From an uncultured Clostridia bacterium (GTDB taxonomy: Bacteria > Bacillota > Clostridia > Oscillospirales > Ruminococcaceae): a DNA stretch of 56,399 bases. Positions 8,873 to 17,878 of this stretch are shown one piece after another. Positions within the stretch are counted from its first letter, which is position 1, and every line of letters starts with the position of its first letter. The DNA is taken from assembly GCA_944385925.1 (NCBI GenBank), contig CALWZE010000009.1, forward strand, positions 1 to 56,399, read 5' to 3'. A program made the translations under genes and the position numbers. The notes beneath the pieces are model-generated. The model was given only the letters and a program-made list of their open reading frames with translations, made no database searches and had not been told where the DNA came from.

Positions 8873-8905
8873 AAAGGCGCGCCTGAATTTTTCAGGCGCG
8901 CCTTT
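8873..8905 (-). terminator. Perfect 15-bp hairpin terminating the PepSY gene
   Basis: Positions 8873-8887 and 8891-8905 are a perfect 15-bp inverted repeat with a 3-nt loop. Both outer arms carry A/T runs, so it can terminate in either direction; it lies 70 bases after the minus-strand PepSY gene. Confidence 0.75.
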
Positions 8906-8975
8906 TTCTTTTGACCTTCTGCAAATTATTCCGTTTTGCAATCTGTCCTACTGGCTGCTCTGTAAACAGTCCGGT

Positions 8976-9824
8976 TTAATCGGAGTCCCGCTCATAGGAG
9001 AGGATCGTCCCGCTGTTGGCGTCAATCTCATAAGAATACTCGGTGCGGCCGACCCGCCACTCAATTTCGTATACCTGGCGGCCGTCATCGTAATCCTGTT
9101 CATATTTCAAATACTGGGCGTCACTTTGCGCAACCCCGGCATGCTCCAAAGCGATCTGGCAGGCCTGTTCAAAGGTGACCGGCGTCCCATTTGCTGAGCC
9201 GCTTTGCGGTGTGTAGAATTCCGCGTCATGATCGAAGGAGAGAATTTCGCCGGTCAGCGCGTCGATATCGTAGTCATACTCGGTGCCATTCGCATAAAAC
9301 TCCACCTCATACTGCCAGCGGCCGTCATCATGGTCGAGACTTGTGTGCACAAAAGTGGCGTTTTCCGCCGTTACGCCCGCATGATTCAGCGCGGTTTCCT
9401 GCGCGGCGGCTTCCCCGATATATTCCCCACTGCCGTCGCCGCTTTTCAGATATTCCGCTTCGCGATCCATCGAGAGCACCTCGCCGGTCAGCGCATCAAT
9501 GCTGTAATCGTACTCTTCGTTCCCTTTGAGAAACTCAACGTCATATTCCGCCCTGCCGTCGTCATAGTCCAGATAAACGCTCAGAAACTGCACTTCGTTC
9601 TCCGCAAGGCCCGCATGAGACAAAGCGGCTGCTTTCGCTTCTTCCTTAGAAATATAATCCTGTTCATTCCCGGCGACACCTGCGGAAACCGTGTCGGAAG
9701 GAGAGGCAGCCGGCGAAAGTCCCTCGCTGCCTGTACCGGCGTTTCCGCCGTTTCCCCCGCAACCTGTAAACAGCAGCAGACACAAGGCCGCGGCTGTCAA
9801 AACAAAATCCATTTTATTCTTCAT
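8976..9824 (-). CDS. Lipoprotein with three PepSY repeats
   Basis: A 282-residue protein with a lipobox signal (LLLFTGC, Cys at about 22), a Gly/Ser/Pro-rich linker and three tandem PepSY repeats of about 65-70 residues. Each repeat has the same layout: an A.A..HAG helix, a DYDDGR or DHDDGR turn, and an EYDYDIDA.TGEILS or equivalent strand pair. PepSY domains are thought to inhibit or sense extracytoplasmic peptidases or cell-wall stress. The gene lies downstream of a two-component system and has its own promoter carrying the same operator as the regulator gene (see 9895-9927), so it is probably the output target of that system. Confidence 0.85.
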   Translation of the reverse strand: MKNKMDFVLTAAALCLLLFTGCGGNGGNAGTGSEGLSPAASPSDTVSAGVAGNEQDYISKEEAKAAALSHAGLAENEVQFLSVYLDYDDGRAEYDVEFLKGNEEYDYSIDALTGEVLSMDREAEYLKSGDGSGEYIGEAAAQETALNHAGVTAENATFVHTSLDHDDGRWQYEVEFYANGTEYDYDIDALTGEILSFDHDAEFYTPQSGSANGTPVTFEQACQIALEHAGVAQSDAQYLKYEQDYDDGRQVYEIEWRVGRTEYSYEIDANSGTILSYERDSD

Positions 9825-9894
9825 TGCTGTCTATTCCTTTCTTCGCCGTCATGGGACTCATCCGGTCCCGCGGTCTTTAATATTTGTTGATTGA

Positions 9895-9927
9895 ATTATA
9901 TCCAACAAATATTAAAGCATCATTAAA
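9895..9927 (-). promoter_or_regulatory. Promoter and tandem operator of the PepSY lipoprotein gene
   Basis: Read on the minus strand, TTTAAT (9927-9922), five bases, TTTAAT (9916-9911), ten bases, TATAAT (9900-9895). Two half sites with an 11-bp period next to the -35 position is the classic layout for an OmpR/PhoB-family activator. The identical arrangement precedes the response regulator gene at 12010-12042. A 15-bp inverted repeat (9875-9889 with 9903-9917) overlaps the same segment. Confidence 0.65.
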
Positions 9928-9934
9928 GCCAAAA

Positions 9935-11311
9935 TCATCCTTTTGCGCCCCGCGGCTGCTCCTGATCGGCGGGCAGGAAAAACAGGAATTCGGACCCTTT
10001 TCCATATTCGCTGTTCAGCTCTGCCCGGCCTCCGTGCGCCTGCACGATCCAGCGCACCATAGAGAGTCCGAGCCCTGCGCCGTCCCGGCTTCTTGTCGGG
10101 TCTGCCTGCCAGAAACGGTTCCACACAAGTTCCCTGTGCTCCGGGCGGATTCCTATGCCGTTGTCCTGCACACTGCCTTGGATCCAGCCATTTTCCTCTT
10201 TGAGGGTCAAATTTACCCAGCCGTTGTCCCGGCCGTATTTCACGGCGTTGTCCAGCAGATTGATAAGCATCCGCATGAGCATCGTCTCGTCTCCCCGACA
10301 GATAATTCCGGGTTGTATCCGGGTGCGGATGGCAATGCCGCGCGCAGCCGCATTTTCCTGCTGCTGTGCTGCGACCATCTCAGCCAGTTCGCTGAGATCG
10401 ACTGCTTCCAGCCGCAGACGGTTGTGCGCTTTGTCCGCGCGCGCCAGCGTCAGAAGCTGGGAGATCAGGCCCGCCATTTTTTCCGCCTGATCCAGTATGG
10501 CCCGCAGCGCCTCTCTTGATTCCTCCACCGTCTGCGCATGCGCAAGGGCATATTCGGCATTCGAAATGATTATAGAAACCGGCGTCCGCAGTTCGTGCGA
10601 CGCATCCGATGTGAACTGCTTTTCATTTTCAAACGCCTGTTCCAGGCGCGCAAACATCCGGTCGAATTCCTGTGCAAGCGTATAGATCTCGTCTCTTCCC
10701 TGCCCGAGCGCGATCCGCCGGGTCAGGTCATCGCCCCGCCCGATCTCACGCGCTGTCTGGGTGATCTGGCGGACCGGCCGGAAAGCCCGTTTTGCGAGCA
10801 GATACCCGCCAATCGCTGCCAGCAGTACAAAGAAGGGCAACACAATCAGGGCCAGACGAAGCAGGACCTGCATAGTGGCGTCTATTTTTCCCGCCGCCGC
10901 CACGCTGCGAATCCAGACCGTCAGCCCGTCTATCACATTCTTTGCGTCATAAACGTACCACACGCCGGAATCATCGCGTATGGTGCGCAGTTCTCCATCG
11001 GAAAATACCGATGTATTGTCAAATTCTCTGGGCACCGCGCCGTAAAGCGGTATTCCGTTCTGATCATATACCGACAGATATACGCCGTCGCGGAAATACT
11101 CCAGATCTCTGTCCACCTCTACCTGCCCATTCTCTGCCTCAATGTCAGCCCAGGCGTCCGCGGTCATCGTGGCCATGCGCTGCCTGGTATCCTCCTGCGC
11201 CATCCTTTCTCCGGCATAAAAGAGGAACGCAAAGGATATGCAGGCAAGCAGCAGCATAAGCAGGGTGAACCACAGCGTAACCCGCAGCTGGATCGACAGC
11301 CGCCGCTTCAT
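9935..11311 (-). CDS. HAMP-containing sensor histidine kinase
   Basis: A 458-residue membrane kinase: membrane helix at about 10-32, an extracytoplasmic domain to about 155, a second helix at about 157-180, HAMP, then the phospho-acceptor helix with SDASHELRTPVSIIIS (His about 241) and an HATPase domain (N-box LLDNAVKYG, G1 DNGIGI, G2 GAGLGLSMV). It autophosphorylates and passes the phosphate to the regulator encoded immediately upstream; the two frames overlap by four bases (ATGA), indicating translational coupling. The size and layout match the usual OmpR-partner kinases. Confidence 0.93.
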   Translation of the reverse strand: MKRRLSIQLRVTLWFTLLMLLLACISFAFLFYAGERMAQEDTRQRMATMTADAWADIEAENGQVEVDRDLEYFRDGVYLSVYDQNGIPLYGAVPREFDNTSVFSDGELRTIRDDSGVWYVYDAKNVIDGLTVWIRSVAAAGKIDATMQVLLRLALIVLPFFVLLAAIGGYLLAKRAFRPVRQITQTAREIGRGDDLTRRIALGQGRDEIYTLAQEFDRMFARLEQAFENEKQFTSDASHELRTPVSIIISNAEYALAHAQTVEESREALRAILDQAEKMAGLISQLLTLARADKAHNRLRLEAVDLSELAEMVAAQQQENAAARGIAIRTRIQPGIICRGDETMLMRMLINLLDNAVKYGRDNGWVNLTLKEENGWIQGSVQDNGIGIRPEHRELVWNRFWQADPTRSRDGAGLGLSMVRWIVQAHGGRAELNSEYGKGSEFLFFLPADQEQPRGAKG

Positions 11312-11982
11312 GGCTCCTCCCGCAGGACATAGCCCGCTCCCCTTATCGTGTGGATCAGCTTTGGCGAAAAATCTTCATCCAGCTTTTTCCGAAGATAACG
11401 TATATAAACGTCGACCACGTTGGAACCTCCCTCATACTCATAATTCCAGACATGCCGGCTGATTTTATCCCGGGAAAGAATCCGGCCGCGATTGCGCACC
11501 AGATATTCCAGTATCGCAAATTCCCTGGATGACAGGGTAATCGCTTTTCCGCCGCGGTGCACGGTATGCGCGGCACAGTCCACCGTCAGGTCCGCGATCG
11601 TAAACACATCGCTCACGCTCTCGCTCGCCCGGCGCATCATGACCCGCAGCCGCGCGAGCAGTTCGTCAAAGGAAAAAGGTTTGACCAGATAGTCGTCCGC
11701 GCCCGCGTCCAGTCCCTTTACGCGGTCCTCTATGCTGTCCCGCGCCGTCAGCAGCAAAACCGGCGTGCGGTCGCCCTTGCCGCGCAGATGCTTTAAAATC
11801 CCGATCCCGTCGACGCCGGGCAGCATAATATCCAGCACAATCGCGTCATACTCGGCGCCCGGCAGATAGTCCAGCGCGTCGGTCCCGCTCAGGCAGCTGT
11901 CCACGCTGTAATGCGCCGCCTGCAGCTGCTTGACAAGCAGCTGATTCAGCTGCGGTTCGTCCTCTACAACTAATATTCTCAT
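11308..11982 (-). CDS. OmpR/PhoB-family response regulator
   Basis: A 224-residue regulator. The receiver domain starts MRILVVEDEP and carries the phospho-acceptor in AIVLDIMLPG (Asp about 51); a winged-helix DNA-binding domain occupies the C-terminal 95 residues (LSSREFAILEYLVRN, VDVYIRYLRKKLD). The start at 11982 is preferred over a longer open frame because MRILVVEDE is the canonical family start and GAAAGGGG lies just upstream. It probably activates its own promoter and that of the PepSY lipoprotein, since both carry the same tandem site. Confidence 0.94.
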   Translation of the reverse strand: MRILVVEDEPQLNQLLVKQLQAAHYSVDSCLSGTDALDYLPGAEYDAIVLDIMLPGVDGIGILKHLRGKGDRTPVLLLTARDSIEDRVKGLDAGADDYLVKPFSFDELLARLRVMMRRASESVSDVFTIADLTVDCAAHTVHRGGKAITLSSREFAILEYLVRNRGRILSRDKISRHVWNYEYEGGSNVVDVYIRYLRKKLDEDFSPKLIHTIRGAGYVLREEP

Positions 11983-12009
11983 CCAGGAACAGCCCCTTTC
12001 ATTGCAACA

Positions 12010-12042
12010 ATTGTACCCTGAAAAGATGAAACTTTCATTAAA
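12010..12042 (-). promoter_or_regulatory. Promoter and tandem operator of the response regulator operon
   Basis: Read on the minus strand: TTTAAT (12042-12037), five bases, TTTCAT (12031-12026), ten bases, TACAAT (12015-12010). Spacing is identical to the PepSY promoter at 9895-9927, pointing to autoregulation. Confidence 0.65.
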
Positions 12043-12338
12043 AAAAGCCAAGTCACCAATTTTTTTGTAAAGGCGATCTCCAGCGCAGCTTTCGCAAACA
12101 AAAAAGCAGGACACATGTCCGACTGTTCGGCCCTATCCGTCGGGTGAAAAATGCGGTGTCGCCTATTATCAGGATACCAGATTCAGCGTTCAAACCGCAA
12201 ATATCGCCGGCAAAAACATATTTATCCAACTGCCCGTAAAGCAGCAAAAAGCATGCGTCTTCATTTTAAAATGCAGTCCAATTGGAACATCATCCAAAAA
12301 AGGATTCGCAAATTTGTTTAAATTTAAATTCTAAAACG

Positions 12339-12379
12339 TATACAAAATTGTTGATTTTTTGATTGGATTGCGCTATGCT
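12339..12379 (+). promoter_or_regulatory. Promoter with possible GntR/FCD operator
   Basis: TTGATT (12351-12356) and TATGCT (12374-12379) with a 17-base spacer. Directly upstream is AAAACGTATACAAAA around 12339-12344; GTATAC-centred palindromes are common FCD-type GntR operators. The second gene of this operon encodes such a regulator. The related AAAACGTATACTAAA occurs at 21589-21603, upstream of the YesM gene. Confidence 0.5.
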
Positions 12380-12418
12380 TTTTTTAACACAGTTAAAGAG
12401 TCTAACCGGAGAAGAAAG

Positions 12419-13369
12419 ATGGAACAGAAGCTGAATTTTGTTTTTGGTTATCAGGGCGCGTTTGAGCTGACGCAGGAAGAGGAGGAAAAACTGATTCAGG
12501 ATTTTCCCTCCTGCAATTTCAAATTCGCGCCGCCCAATGATTTTACAGACGAAGAGATCATGCAGGCCGATGTGCTTGTCGGCCAGTTCAACGACCAGCA
12601 GATGCGGGTCGCCAAAAATCTGAAATGGCTGCAAGCTTCCACTGTTGGGCTGGATCGCTATGTCGGTTATATCGATCCCGCCAAGACCATCGTCACCAAT
12701 TCACAAAATCTGTTCAATAAATGCATGGGCGAACACACCTTTGCGATGATGATTGCCTATTCCCGCTCCATCCTTTTGCAGCGGGATTCTCAAAAAGCGC
12801 ATGAGTGGAAGATCCACGACGTTCCGATGGATCTGTTTGACCGGACGGTCGGCATCATCGGTCTGGGCGGCATCGGTTCGGATGTTGCGAAAAAATGCAA
12901 GGCGTTTGACATGCAGGTTCTGGGCGTGCGGCGCAACACGGCCAACAAACCGGATTTCGTGGACGAGATCTATTCTTTCGAAGAGCTGGACAAGGTACTC
13001 GCCCGCGCGGATTATCTCATTCTCGCCGTTCCGCTCACCGATCAGACCCGTCACATGATCAACCGCGAGACCCTTGCGAAAATGAAGCCCAACGCCTATT
13101 TGCTGAATGTCGGCCGCGGCGAACTCGTAGATACCCAGGCGCTCATCGATGCGCTTCGCAGCAAGACGATCGCGGCCGCCGGTCTGGACACGATGGACCC
13201 GGAGCCGCTTCCCCAGGACAGCCCGCTTTGGGATATGCCGAACGTGCTGATCACGCCGCACGTCGCAAACCTGTCCCCGACCACCAACCGGTTCCGCTTT
13301 AAATTCTATTATGAAAATATCCGGCGCTATCTTGCCGGAGAACCGCTGCTGAACGTGGCGCAAGTTTGA
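12419..13369 (+). CDS. D-2-hydroxyacid dehydrogenase
   Basis: A 316-residue NAD(P)-dependent oxidoreductase. The cofactor motif is GIIGLGGIGSDVAKKC near residues 144-159. The catalytic triad positions are visible as NVGRGELVD (Arg), the D/E near MDPEPLPQDSPLW and the His in TPHVANLSP. The start at MEQKLNFV is supported by the GGAGAAG site; a longer frame upstream lacks one. It interconverts a 2-keto acid and a D-2-hydroxy acid, for example glyoxylate or hydroxypyruvate. It heads an operon with an FCD regulator and a BMP-type importer, so it probably acts on a breakdown product of the imported compound. The exact substrate is unknown. Confidence 0.87.
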   Translation: MEQKLNFVFGYQGAFELTQEEEEKLIQDFPSCNFKFAPPNDFTDEEIMQADVLVGQFNDQQMRVAKNLKWLQASTVGLDRYVGYIDPAKTIVTNSQNLFNKCMGEHTFAMMIAYSRSILLQRDSQKAHEWKIHDVPMDLFDRTVGIIGLGGIGSDVAKKCKAFDMQVLGVRRNTANKPDFVDEIYSFEELDKVLARADYLILAVPLTDQTRHMINRETLAKMKPNAYLLNVGRGELVDTQALIDALRSKTIAAAGLDTMDPEPLPQDSPLWDMPNVLITPHVANLSPTTNRFRFKFYYENIRRYLAGEPLLNVAQV

Positions 13370-13390
13370 CAGTCAAAGGGAGTGATCCGC

Positions 13391-14089
13391 ATGACGGCTG
13401 CACGCAAAGCCGACGAGATTTATGCGCAGATGAAGCAGAAAATCTGCAATCTGCAATCCCGTCCCGGCGAAATTCTCTTGATTCAGCAGCTGGCGGCGGA
13501 ATTCGATACCAGCCGCACGCCGGTCAAAGAAGCGATTATCCGTCTGGTATCGGACAATTATGCCGAGCAAATCGACGGCGGCCACTTCAAAATCGCCGAA
13601 ATATCGGAATCGGAGGTCTTGGAAATCTTCGAGGTGCGGCGGGCGTTGGAAAGCATGGCCGCCGAAGGGCTTGCCAGCCGAATCACCGACGCCCAGCTGG
13701 ACGAGCTTGCCTCCCTTATCCAAAAAAGCCGCGCGGCCCAGGAGACAGCCGACCGCATGACCGTGCTGGAATGCGATACGGCTTTTCACAAAAAGCTGAT
13801 GGACTTTTACGGCAACCGGATCAATTGTTCGGTTCTGGATATGCTGAATGAGCGGCTTCAGCGCATTCGTTTTCTGACCCAGACCAGTCCGCATCTGAAA
13901 ATGATCGACGACGAACACGAGCAGATTCTGCTTGCGCTGCGAGACCGCAATCCTCAGGAAGCTGCGCGCGGCATGGGCGTCCATCTTGCCAATGTCCGGG
14001 AGGACATGCGCCGGATGATCGACAGCGGAAGCCATTCGGTTTTTGCCAAAGCGGTTCTGTTTTCGAACATCCATAAACAAAGAGCATGA
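13391..14089 (+). CDS. GntR family transcriptional regulator, FCD subfamily
   Basis: A 232-residue regulator with an N-terminal winged helix-turn-helix (residues about 8-70, LIQQLAAEFDTSRTPVKEAI) and a C-terminal all-helical FCD ligand domain with the metal-site pattern ECDTAFHKKLM and, later, DDEHEQILLALRD. The ATG at 13391 is chosen over the GTG at 13382 because AAAGGGAG lies eight bases before it and overlaps the GTG. FCD regulators usually repress local operons and respond to organic acids; the GTATAC palindrome at 12339 is the obvious candidate operator. It sits 21 bases after the dehydrogenase gene, so it is autoregulated within the operon. Confidence 0.9.
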   Translation: MTAARKADEIYAQMKQKICNLQSRPGEILLIQQLAAEFDTSRTPVKEAIIRLVSDNYAEQIDGGHFKIAEISESEVLEIFEVRRALESMAAEGLASRITDAQLDELASLIQKSRAAQETADRMTVLECDTAFHKKLMDFYGNRINCSVLDMLNERLQRIRFLTQTSPHLKMIDDEHEQILLALRDRNPQEAARGMGVHLANVREDMRRMIDSGSHSVFAKAVLFSNIHKQRA

Positions 14090-14140
14090 TTTAAAAATGA
14101 CTATTCATTTTTAGATAATTTTTGGAACAGGAGAAAAAAC

Positions 14141-15175
14141 ATGAAAAAAATCTTATGTCTTGTGTTGACCCTTGTGCTGGCGTTTACACTGTTCGCGGGC
14201 TGCGGCAGCAACGACGCCGCAACCGATGACGCAGCAAACGGCGACAACGCTGAATCCGCCGAGGGCGAAAAGATCAAGGTCGCGCTGATCGCTTCCAGCT
14301 CGGGCCTTGGCGACCGCTCCTTCAACGACGGCGCATGGGCCGGCTTCCAGAAAGCGGAGCAGGAACTCGGCGTTGAGATCCAGGTCGTTGAGCCGGAAGG
14401 CGTCGCGGATTATCAGTCCGCCGCTTCCACCCTTGCAAACGCGGGTTACAAGCTGATCTTCGCAACCGGCAATGACTGGGGCGACACCATCACCACCGTT
14501 GCCGCACAGTATCCCGACGTCTGCTTTGTCGGTCTGAACGTGACGGCGACCGGCGACAATGTCGCGGTTGCGCAGACTGCCGACCATCAGCTCGGCTTCC
14601 TCGCCGGCGCGCTTGCCGCGATGATGACCGAATCGAACACCGTCGGTTACATCGGCGGCGCCGAAGTTCCCTCTCAGGTTCGTTTCCAGGTCGGCTATCA
14701 GGAGGGCGTCGCCTACATCAATCCGGAGACTTCCGTCCTGTCCACCTTTGTCGGCGCTTTCAACGATCCCGCGACCGGCAAGGAATTCGCGCTTGAGCTG
14801 ATCAATCAGGGCGCGGACGTCATCTTCCACACCGCCGGACAGAGCGGCGGCGGCCTGTTTGAGGCTGTTGAGGAGACCGAGGGCGTCTATGCGATCGGCG
14901 TTGACTCCAACCAGGACGGCATCGTTGAGGGCAAGGTCCTTACCTCCACGCTCAAAAACCTCGACGCGATTGCCTATGACATGATCGAGCGGGTCGTCAA
15001 CGGCAACTTCACGTCCGGCACCGTCGTTTATGACCTGACCAACGGCGGCGTTGGTCTGACCGAAATGGAGTTCACCAAAGACCTGATCGGTGAAGAAAAC
15101 CTCGCCAAACTCGAAGAGATCAAAGCCGGCATCATTGACGGTACCATTGAGGTCACCGACACTTATGCACAGTAA
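14141..15175 (+). CDS. BMP family ABC transporter substrate-binding lipoprotein
   Basis: A 344-residue lipoprotein with signal peptide and lipobox (TLFAGC, Cys at about 21), followed by an acidic Asn/Asp-rich linker. The mature part fits the BMP (basic membrane protein, PnrA-like) fold: IASSSGLGDRSFNDGAWAGF near the N-terminus, GFLAGALAAMM in the middle, and GVYAIGVDSNQDG later. BMP proteins bind purine nucleosides or related compounds. A complete set of ATPase and two permeases follows, so the importer is self-contained. A strong hairpin separates this gene from the ATPase gene. Confidence 0.92.
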   Translation: MKKILCLVLTLVLAFTLFAGCGSNDAATDDAANGDNAESAEGEKIKVALIASSSGLGDRSFNDGAWAGFQKAEQELGVEIQVVEPEGVADYQSAASTLANAGYKLIFATGNDWGDTITTVAAQYPDVCFVGLNVTATGDNVAVAQTADHQLGFLAGALAAMMTESNTVGYIGGAEVPSQVRFQVGYQEGVAYINPETSVLSTFVGAFNDPATGKEFALELINQGADVIFHTAGQSGGGLFEAVEETEGVYAIGVDSNQDGIVEGKVLTSTLKNLDAIAYDMIERVVNGNFTSGTVVYDLTNGGVGLTEMEFTKDLIGEENLAKLEEIKAGIIDGTIEVTDTYAQ

Positions 15176-15217
15176 GCATTGACGCGCGCTTTTGGCCGCA
15201 ATGCTCGAATTCTGGCT

Positions 15218-15246
15218 GCGGCGCCCGCCTGCTCGGCGGGCGCCGC
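15218..15246 (+). terminator. Strong hairpin between BMP and ATPase genes
   Basis: Positions 15218-15229 and 15235-15246 form a perfect 12-bp GC-only stem with a 5-nt loop and no U tract. It lies 43 bases after the binding-protein stop and 19 bases before the ATPase start. Probably an mRNA-stability stem or partial terminator that favours the binding protein. Confidence 0.55.
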
Positions 15247-15265
15247 GCTCTAACAGGAGACGCCC

Positions 15266-16783
15266 ATGGAATATTCAGTTGAATTGGAAGGCATCCGCAA
15301 GGTCTACGGACCGGTTATTGCGAATGACGACATATCCATCAAGGTCAGAAAAGGTTCTGTCACCTGCATTGTCGGAGAAAACGGCGCAGGTAAATCTACA
15401 TTAATGAATATCCTCTACGGTCTTGAACAACCGACGGCCGGAACGATCCGTATCAACGGCGAAACCGTGCGTTTCAGTTCCAGCCGGGATGCAATAAAGA
15501 AAAAAATCGGTATGGTCCATCAGCATTTCATGCTGGTCAACGAGCTCAGCGTGCTTGAAAACGTGATTATCGGCATGGAGCCGCGCAAAGGGCCGTCCCT
15601 TAACTATAAAAAAGCCCGCGCAGTGGTCTCGGAACTTGGAGAGCGTTTCGGCATGCAGGTTCCCCTGGATGAAAAAGCGGGAGACCTCGCCGTCGGAATC
15701 CAGCAGAAGGTTGAGATTCTCAAGATTCTCTATCGCGGCGCGGAAATCCTGATTTTTGACGAACCGACGGCGGTGCTGACGCCGCAGGAAACGCGGGAAC
15801 TCTTCGCCAACATCCGGACGCTGACCGCAGACGGAAAAACCGTACTGCTCATCACCCATCATCTCGACGAGGTCATGGAAATCAGCGACGACATCGTCGT
15901 TGTGCGTCGCGGCAAAGTGGTAGCGACTCTGAAAAAAGAGGAAACCGACGTCAAGCAGCTCGCGTTTCACATGGTCGGCAGCGCGCTGCCGGAAGAATGC
16001 CAGCGTGAAGAAAAGCAGAGCGATCAGGTTGTGCTTGCGGTGAAAGAAATCACGGTTGCGGGCGCCAACAAGCCCAACGCCGTAAACCGGCTGAGTCTGG
16101 AAGTTCATGAAGGAGAGATCCTCGGCGTGGCCGGCGTATCCGGAAACGGACAAAGCGAACTTGCGCGCGCTCTGGCCGGTCTTGTACCGGTAACGAGCGG
16201 CAGCATCTCGCTGTGCGACCGGGACATCACCCGCAAATCCCGGCGGGCACGGCTGCTGGACGGGATCAGTTATATTCCGGAAGACCGCAAAACCGACGGA
16301 CTTTGCCTGCAATGGTCGATTGCGGAAAACGCCATTGCCGGTTACTATGTGCAGCCGGCTTATTCCGGCCGCTTCGGTTTTATCAACCGCAAAAAGATGA
16401 ACGAGACCGCGGAACGCATTATTCAGGAATACGACGTGCGCACCCCAAGCGCCGCTGTACCGGTCGGTTCGCTGTCCGGCGGCAACCAGCAGAAGGTCGT
16501 GATCGGGCGCGAGACCGTAGTCGATCCCAAGCTGATCATCGCGGCGGAGCCCACCCGCGGGGTCGACATCGGCGCGGTGAGTTTTATTCACAATGATATT
16601 ATTGCGCTGCGCAATAAAGGGGTCAGCGTCTTGCTGATCTCCTCCGATCTGGACGAGATTTTCCGTTTAAGCGACCGCATCGCCGTCATGTACAACGGGG
16701 AAATTGCCGCGATAGTGGACCCCTCTTCGATCACGCGGGAAGAGCTTGGCCTTTATATGGCGGGCGCAAAAAAGGAGGGATAA
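15266..16783 (+). CDS. Duplicated ABC ATPase of the BMP/nucleoside-type importer
   Basis: A 505-residue ATPase with two consecutive ABC domains, as in NupA/YufO and RbsA-type sugar ATPases. The first domain has Walker A GENGAGKST near residue 38 and Walker B ILIFDEPTAVLTP near 162; the second has GVSGNGQSE, with Lys missing in its Walker A, and signature LSGGNQQKVVIGRE near 411. In the second domain the Walker B region is LIIAAEPTRGVDIGA. Loss of the second Walker A Lys is common in this family. It energises uptake with the two permeases downstream; the next start is only three bases away. Confidence 0.93.
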   Translation: MEYSVELEGIRKVYGPVIANDDISIKVRKGSVTCIVGENGAGKSTLMNILYGLEQPTAGTIRINGETVRFSSSRDAIKKKIGMVHQHFMLVNELSVLENVIIGMEPRKGPSLNYKKARAVVSELGERFGMQVPLDEKAGDLAVGIQQKVEILKILYRGAEILIFDEPTAVLTPQETRELFANIRTLTADGKTVLLITHHLDEVMEISDDIVVVRRGKVVATLKKEETDVKQLAFHMVGSALPEECQREEKQSDQVVLAVKEITVAGANKPNAVNRLSLEVHEGEILGVAGVSGNGQSELARALAGLVPVTSGSISLCDRDITRKSRRARLLDGISYIPEDRKTDGLCLQWSIAENAIAGYYVQPAYSGRFGFINRKKMNETAERIIQEYDVRTPSAAVPVGSLSGGNQQKVVIGRETVVDPKLIIAAEPTRGVDIGAVSFIHNDIIALRNKGVSVLLISSDLDEIFRLSDRIAVMYNGEIAAIVDPSSITREELGLYMAGAKKEG

Positions 16784-16786
16784 GGC

Positions 16787-17878
16787 GTGAGTGGCAAACT
16801 GAAAAAAGCGCTTGCGGCGCCCGCAAAAACGCTTTTTGCGATATTCGTCGCACTGGTGATCGGCGCGCTGCTTGTCCTGCCGACCGGCACTACGCCGCTG
16901 GAAGCATACAAAGAACTGTGGAACGGCGCGTTCGGCAGTAAAATCAATATCCTGAACACCCTCGCCCGCTCAACGCCGCTTCTGTTCACCGGATTGGCTG
17001 CGGCGCTCGCCTTCCGCGGCGGCGTATTCAATATCGGCATTGAGGGGCAGCTGTATATCGGCGCATTCAGCGCCGCGCTGATCGGCATTTACGGCCAGAA
17101 TCTCCCGCCGGTCATCCTGATCCCACTTTGCATCCTGGGCGCCATGCTGGGCGGCCTGCTCTGGGCCGTGATCCCCGGTATACTGAACACAAAGTATCAG
17201 ATCAACCTGGTCGTGATCTGCACCATGATGAACAATATCGCGGAGCTGTTTACCGATTATCTCTGCGGCTATCCCTTCAAGGGAGACATCCCGACCAACG
17301 CTACCCTGAAACTCGGAGAAAACGCCTGGCTGATGCGCTTTGACGAACGAAGCGAGCTGAATATCGGCTTTATTCTGGCGGTTGTATGCGCTGTTTTGCT
17401 CTATATCCTGATGTTCAAGACGCGGTTCGGCTACGAGACCCGCGCGCTTGGCCTGAACCGCCGGTTTACCAGCTATATCGGCGTCAACGTAAACCGCAAA
17501 ATTCTGGCCGTGCTTTTTTTAAGCGGCATGATCGCCGGGCTTGCGGGCGCCGAACAGGTCATGGGCGTTAATCACCGGTTTATCAGCGCGTTTTCCTCGG
17601 ACTATGGTTTTACCGGAATTACGGTGGCGCTGCTTGGCGGCCTGAACCCGCTCGGCGTTGTGATCGGCGCGCTGTTTTTCGGCGCGCTTGAAAACGGCGC
17701 TATTCAGATGGAGGTCATGACCAACGTTTCCCGCGACCTCATCAGCTCGCTGCAGGCCGTCATCATCATGCTCATTGCGGCAGAAGAGCTGATTCGAACC
17801 CGCCGCGGAATCAAGAAGGTCAAAGGCGCGGGAAAAGCGCCGTCCGGCCGTGAAAGAAAGGAGGCTTCCGCCTCATGA
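16787..17878 (+). CDS. ABC transporter permease of the BMP/nucleoside-type system (YufP-like)
   Basis: A 363-residue membrane protein with eight to ten predicted helices and the family stretch FRGGVFNIGIEGQLYIGAF near residue 83. The start is a GTG preceded by AAAGGAGGGA, three bases after the ATPase stop. It forms one half of the heterodimeric permease. The C-terminus is a short basic cytosolic tail and overlaps the next gene by four bases (ATGA). Confidence 0.92.
   Translation: MSGKLKKALAAPAKTLFAIFVALVIGALLVLPTGTTPLEAYKELWNGAFGSKINILNTLARSTPLLFTGLAAALAFRGGVFNIGIEGQLYIGAFSAALIGIYGQNLPPVILIPLCILGAMLGGLLWAVIPGILNTKYQINLVVICTMMNNIAELFTDYLCGYPFKGDIPTNATLKLGENAWLMRFDERSELNIGFILAVVCAVLLYILMFKTRFGYETRALGLNRRFTSYIGVNVNRKILAVLFLSGMIAGLAGAEQVMGVNHRFISAFSSDYGFTGITVALLGGLNPLGVVIGALFFGALENGAIQMEVMTNVSRDLISSLQAVIIMLIAAEELIRTRRGIKKVKGAGKAPSGRERKEASAS

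Larger units (their letters stand above)
8523..8975. other. Convergent intergenic region with two terminators
   Basis: This 453-base region lies between the end of the PreA-PreT gene (plus) and the end of the PepSY gene (minus). It holds the terminator at 8583-8620 and the symmetric hairpin at 8873-8905. The short open frames in between have no plausible start sites and no recognisable product. Confidence 0.6.
11983..12418. other. Divergent intergenic region
   Basis: This 436-base AT-rich region separates the two-component operon (minus) from the dehydrogenase operon (plus). It contains the tandem operator at 12010-12042, a GTATAC palindrome at 12339-12344 and a promoter at 12351-12379. No gene is supported. 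Confidence 0.55.
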
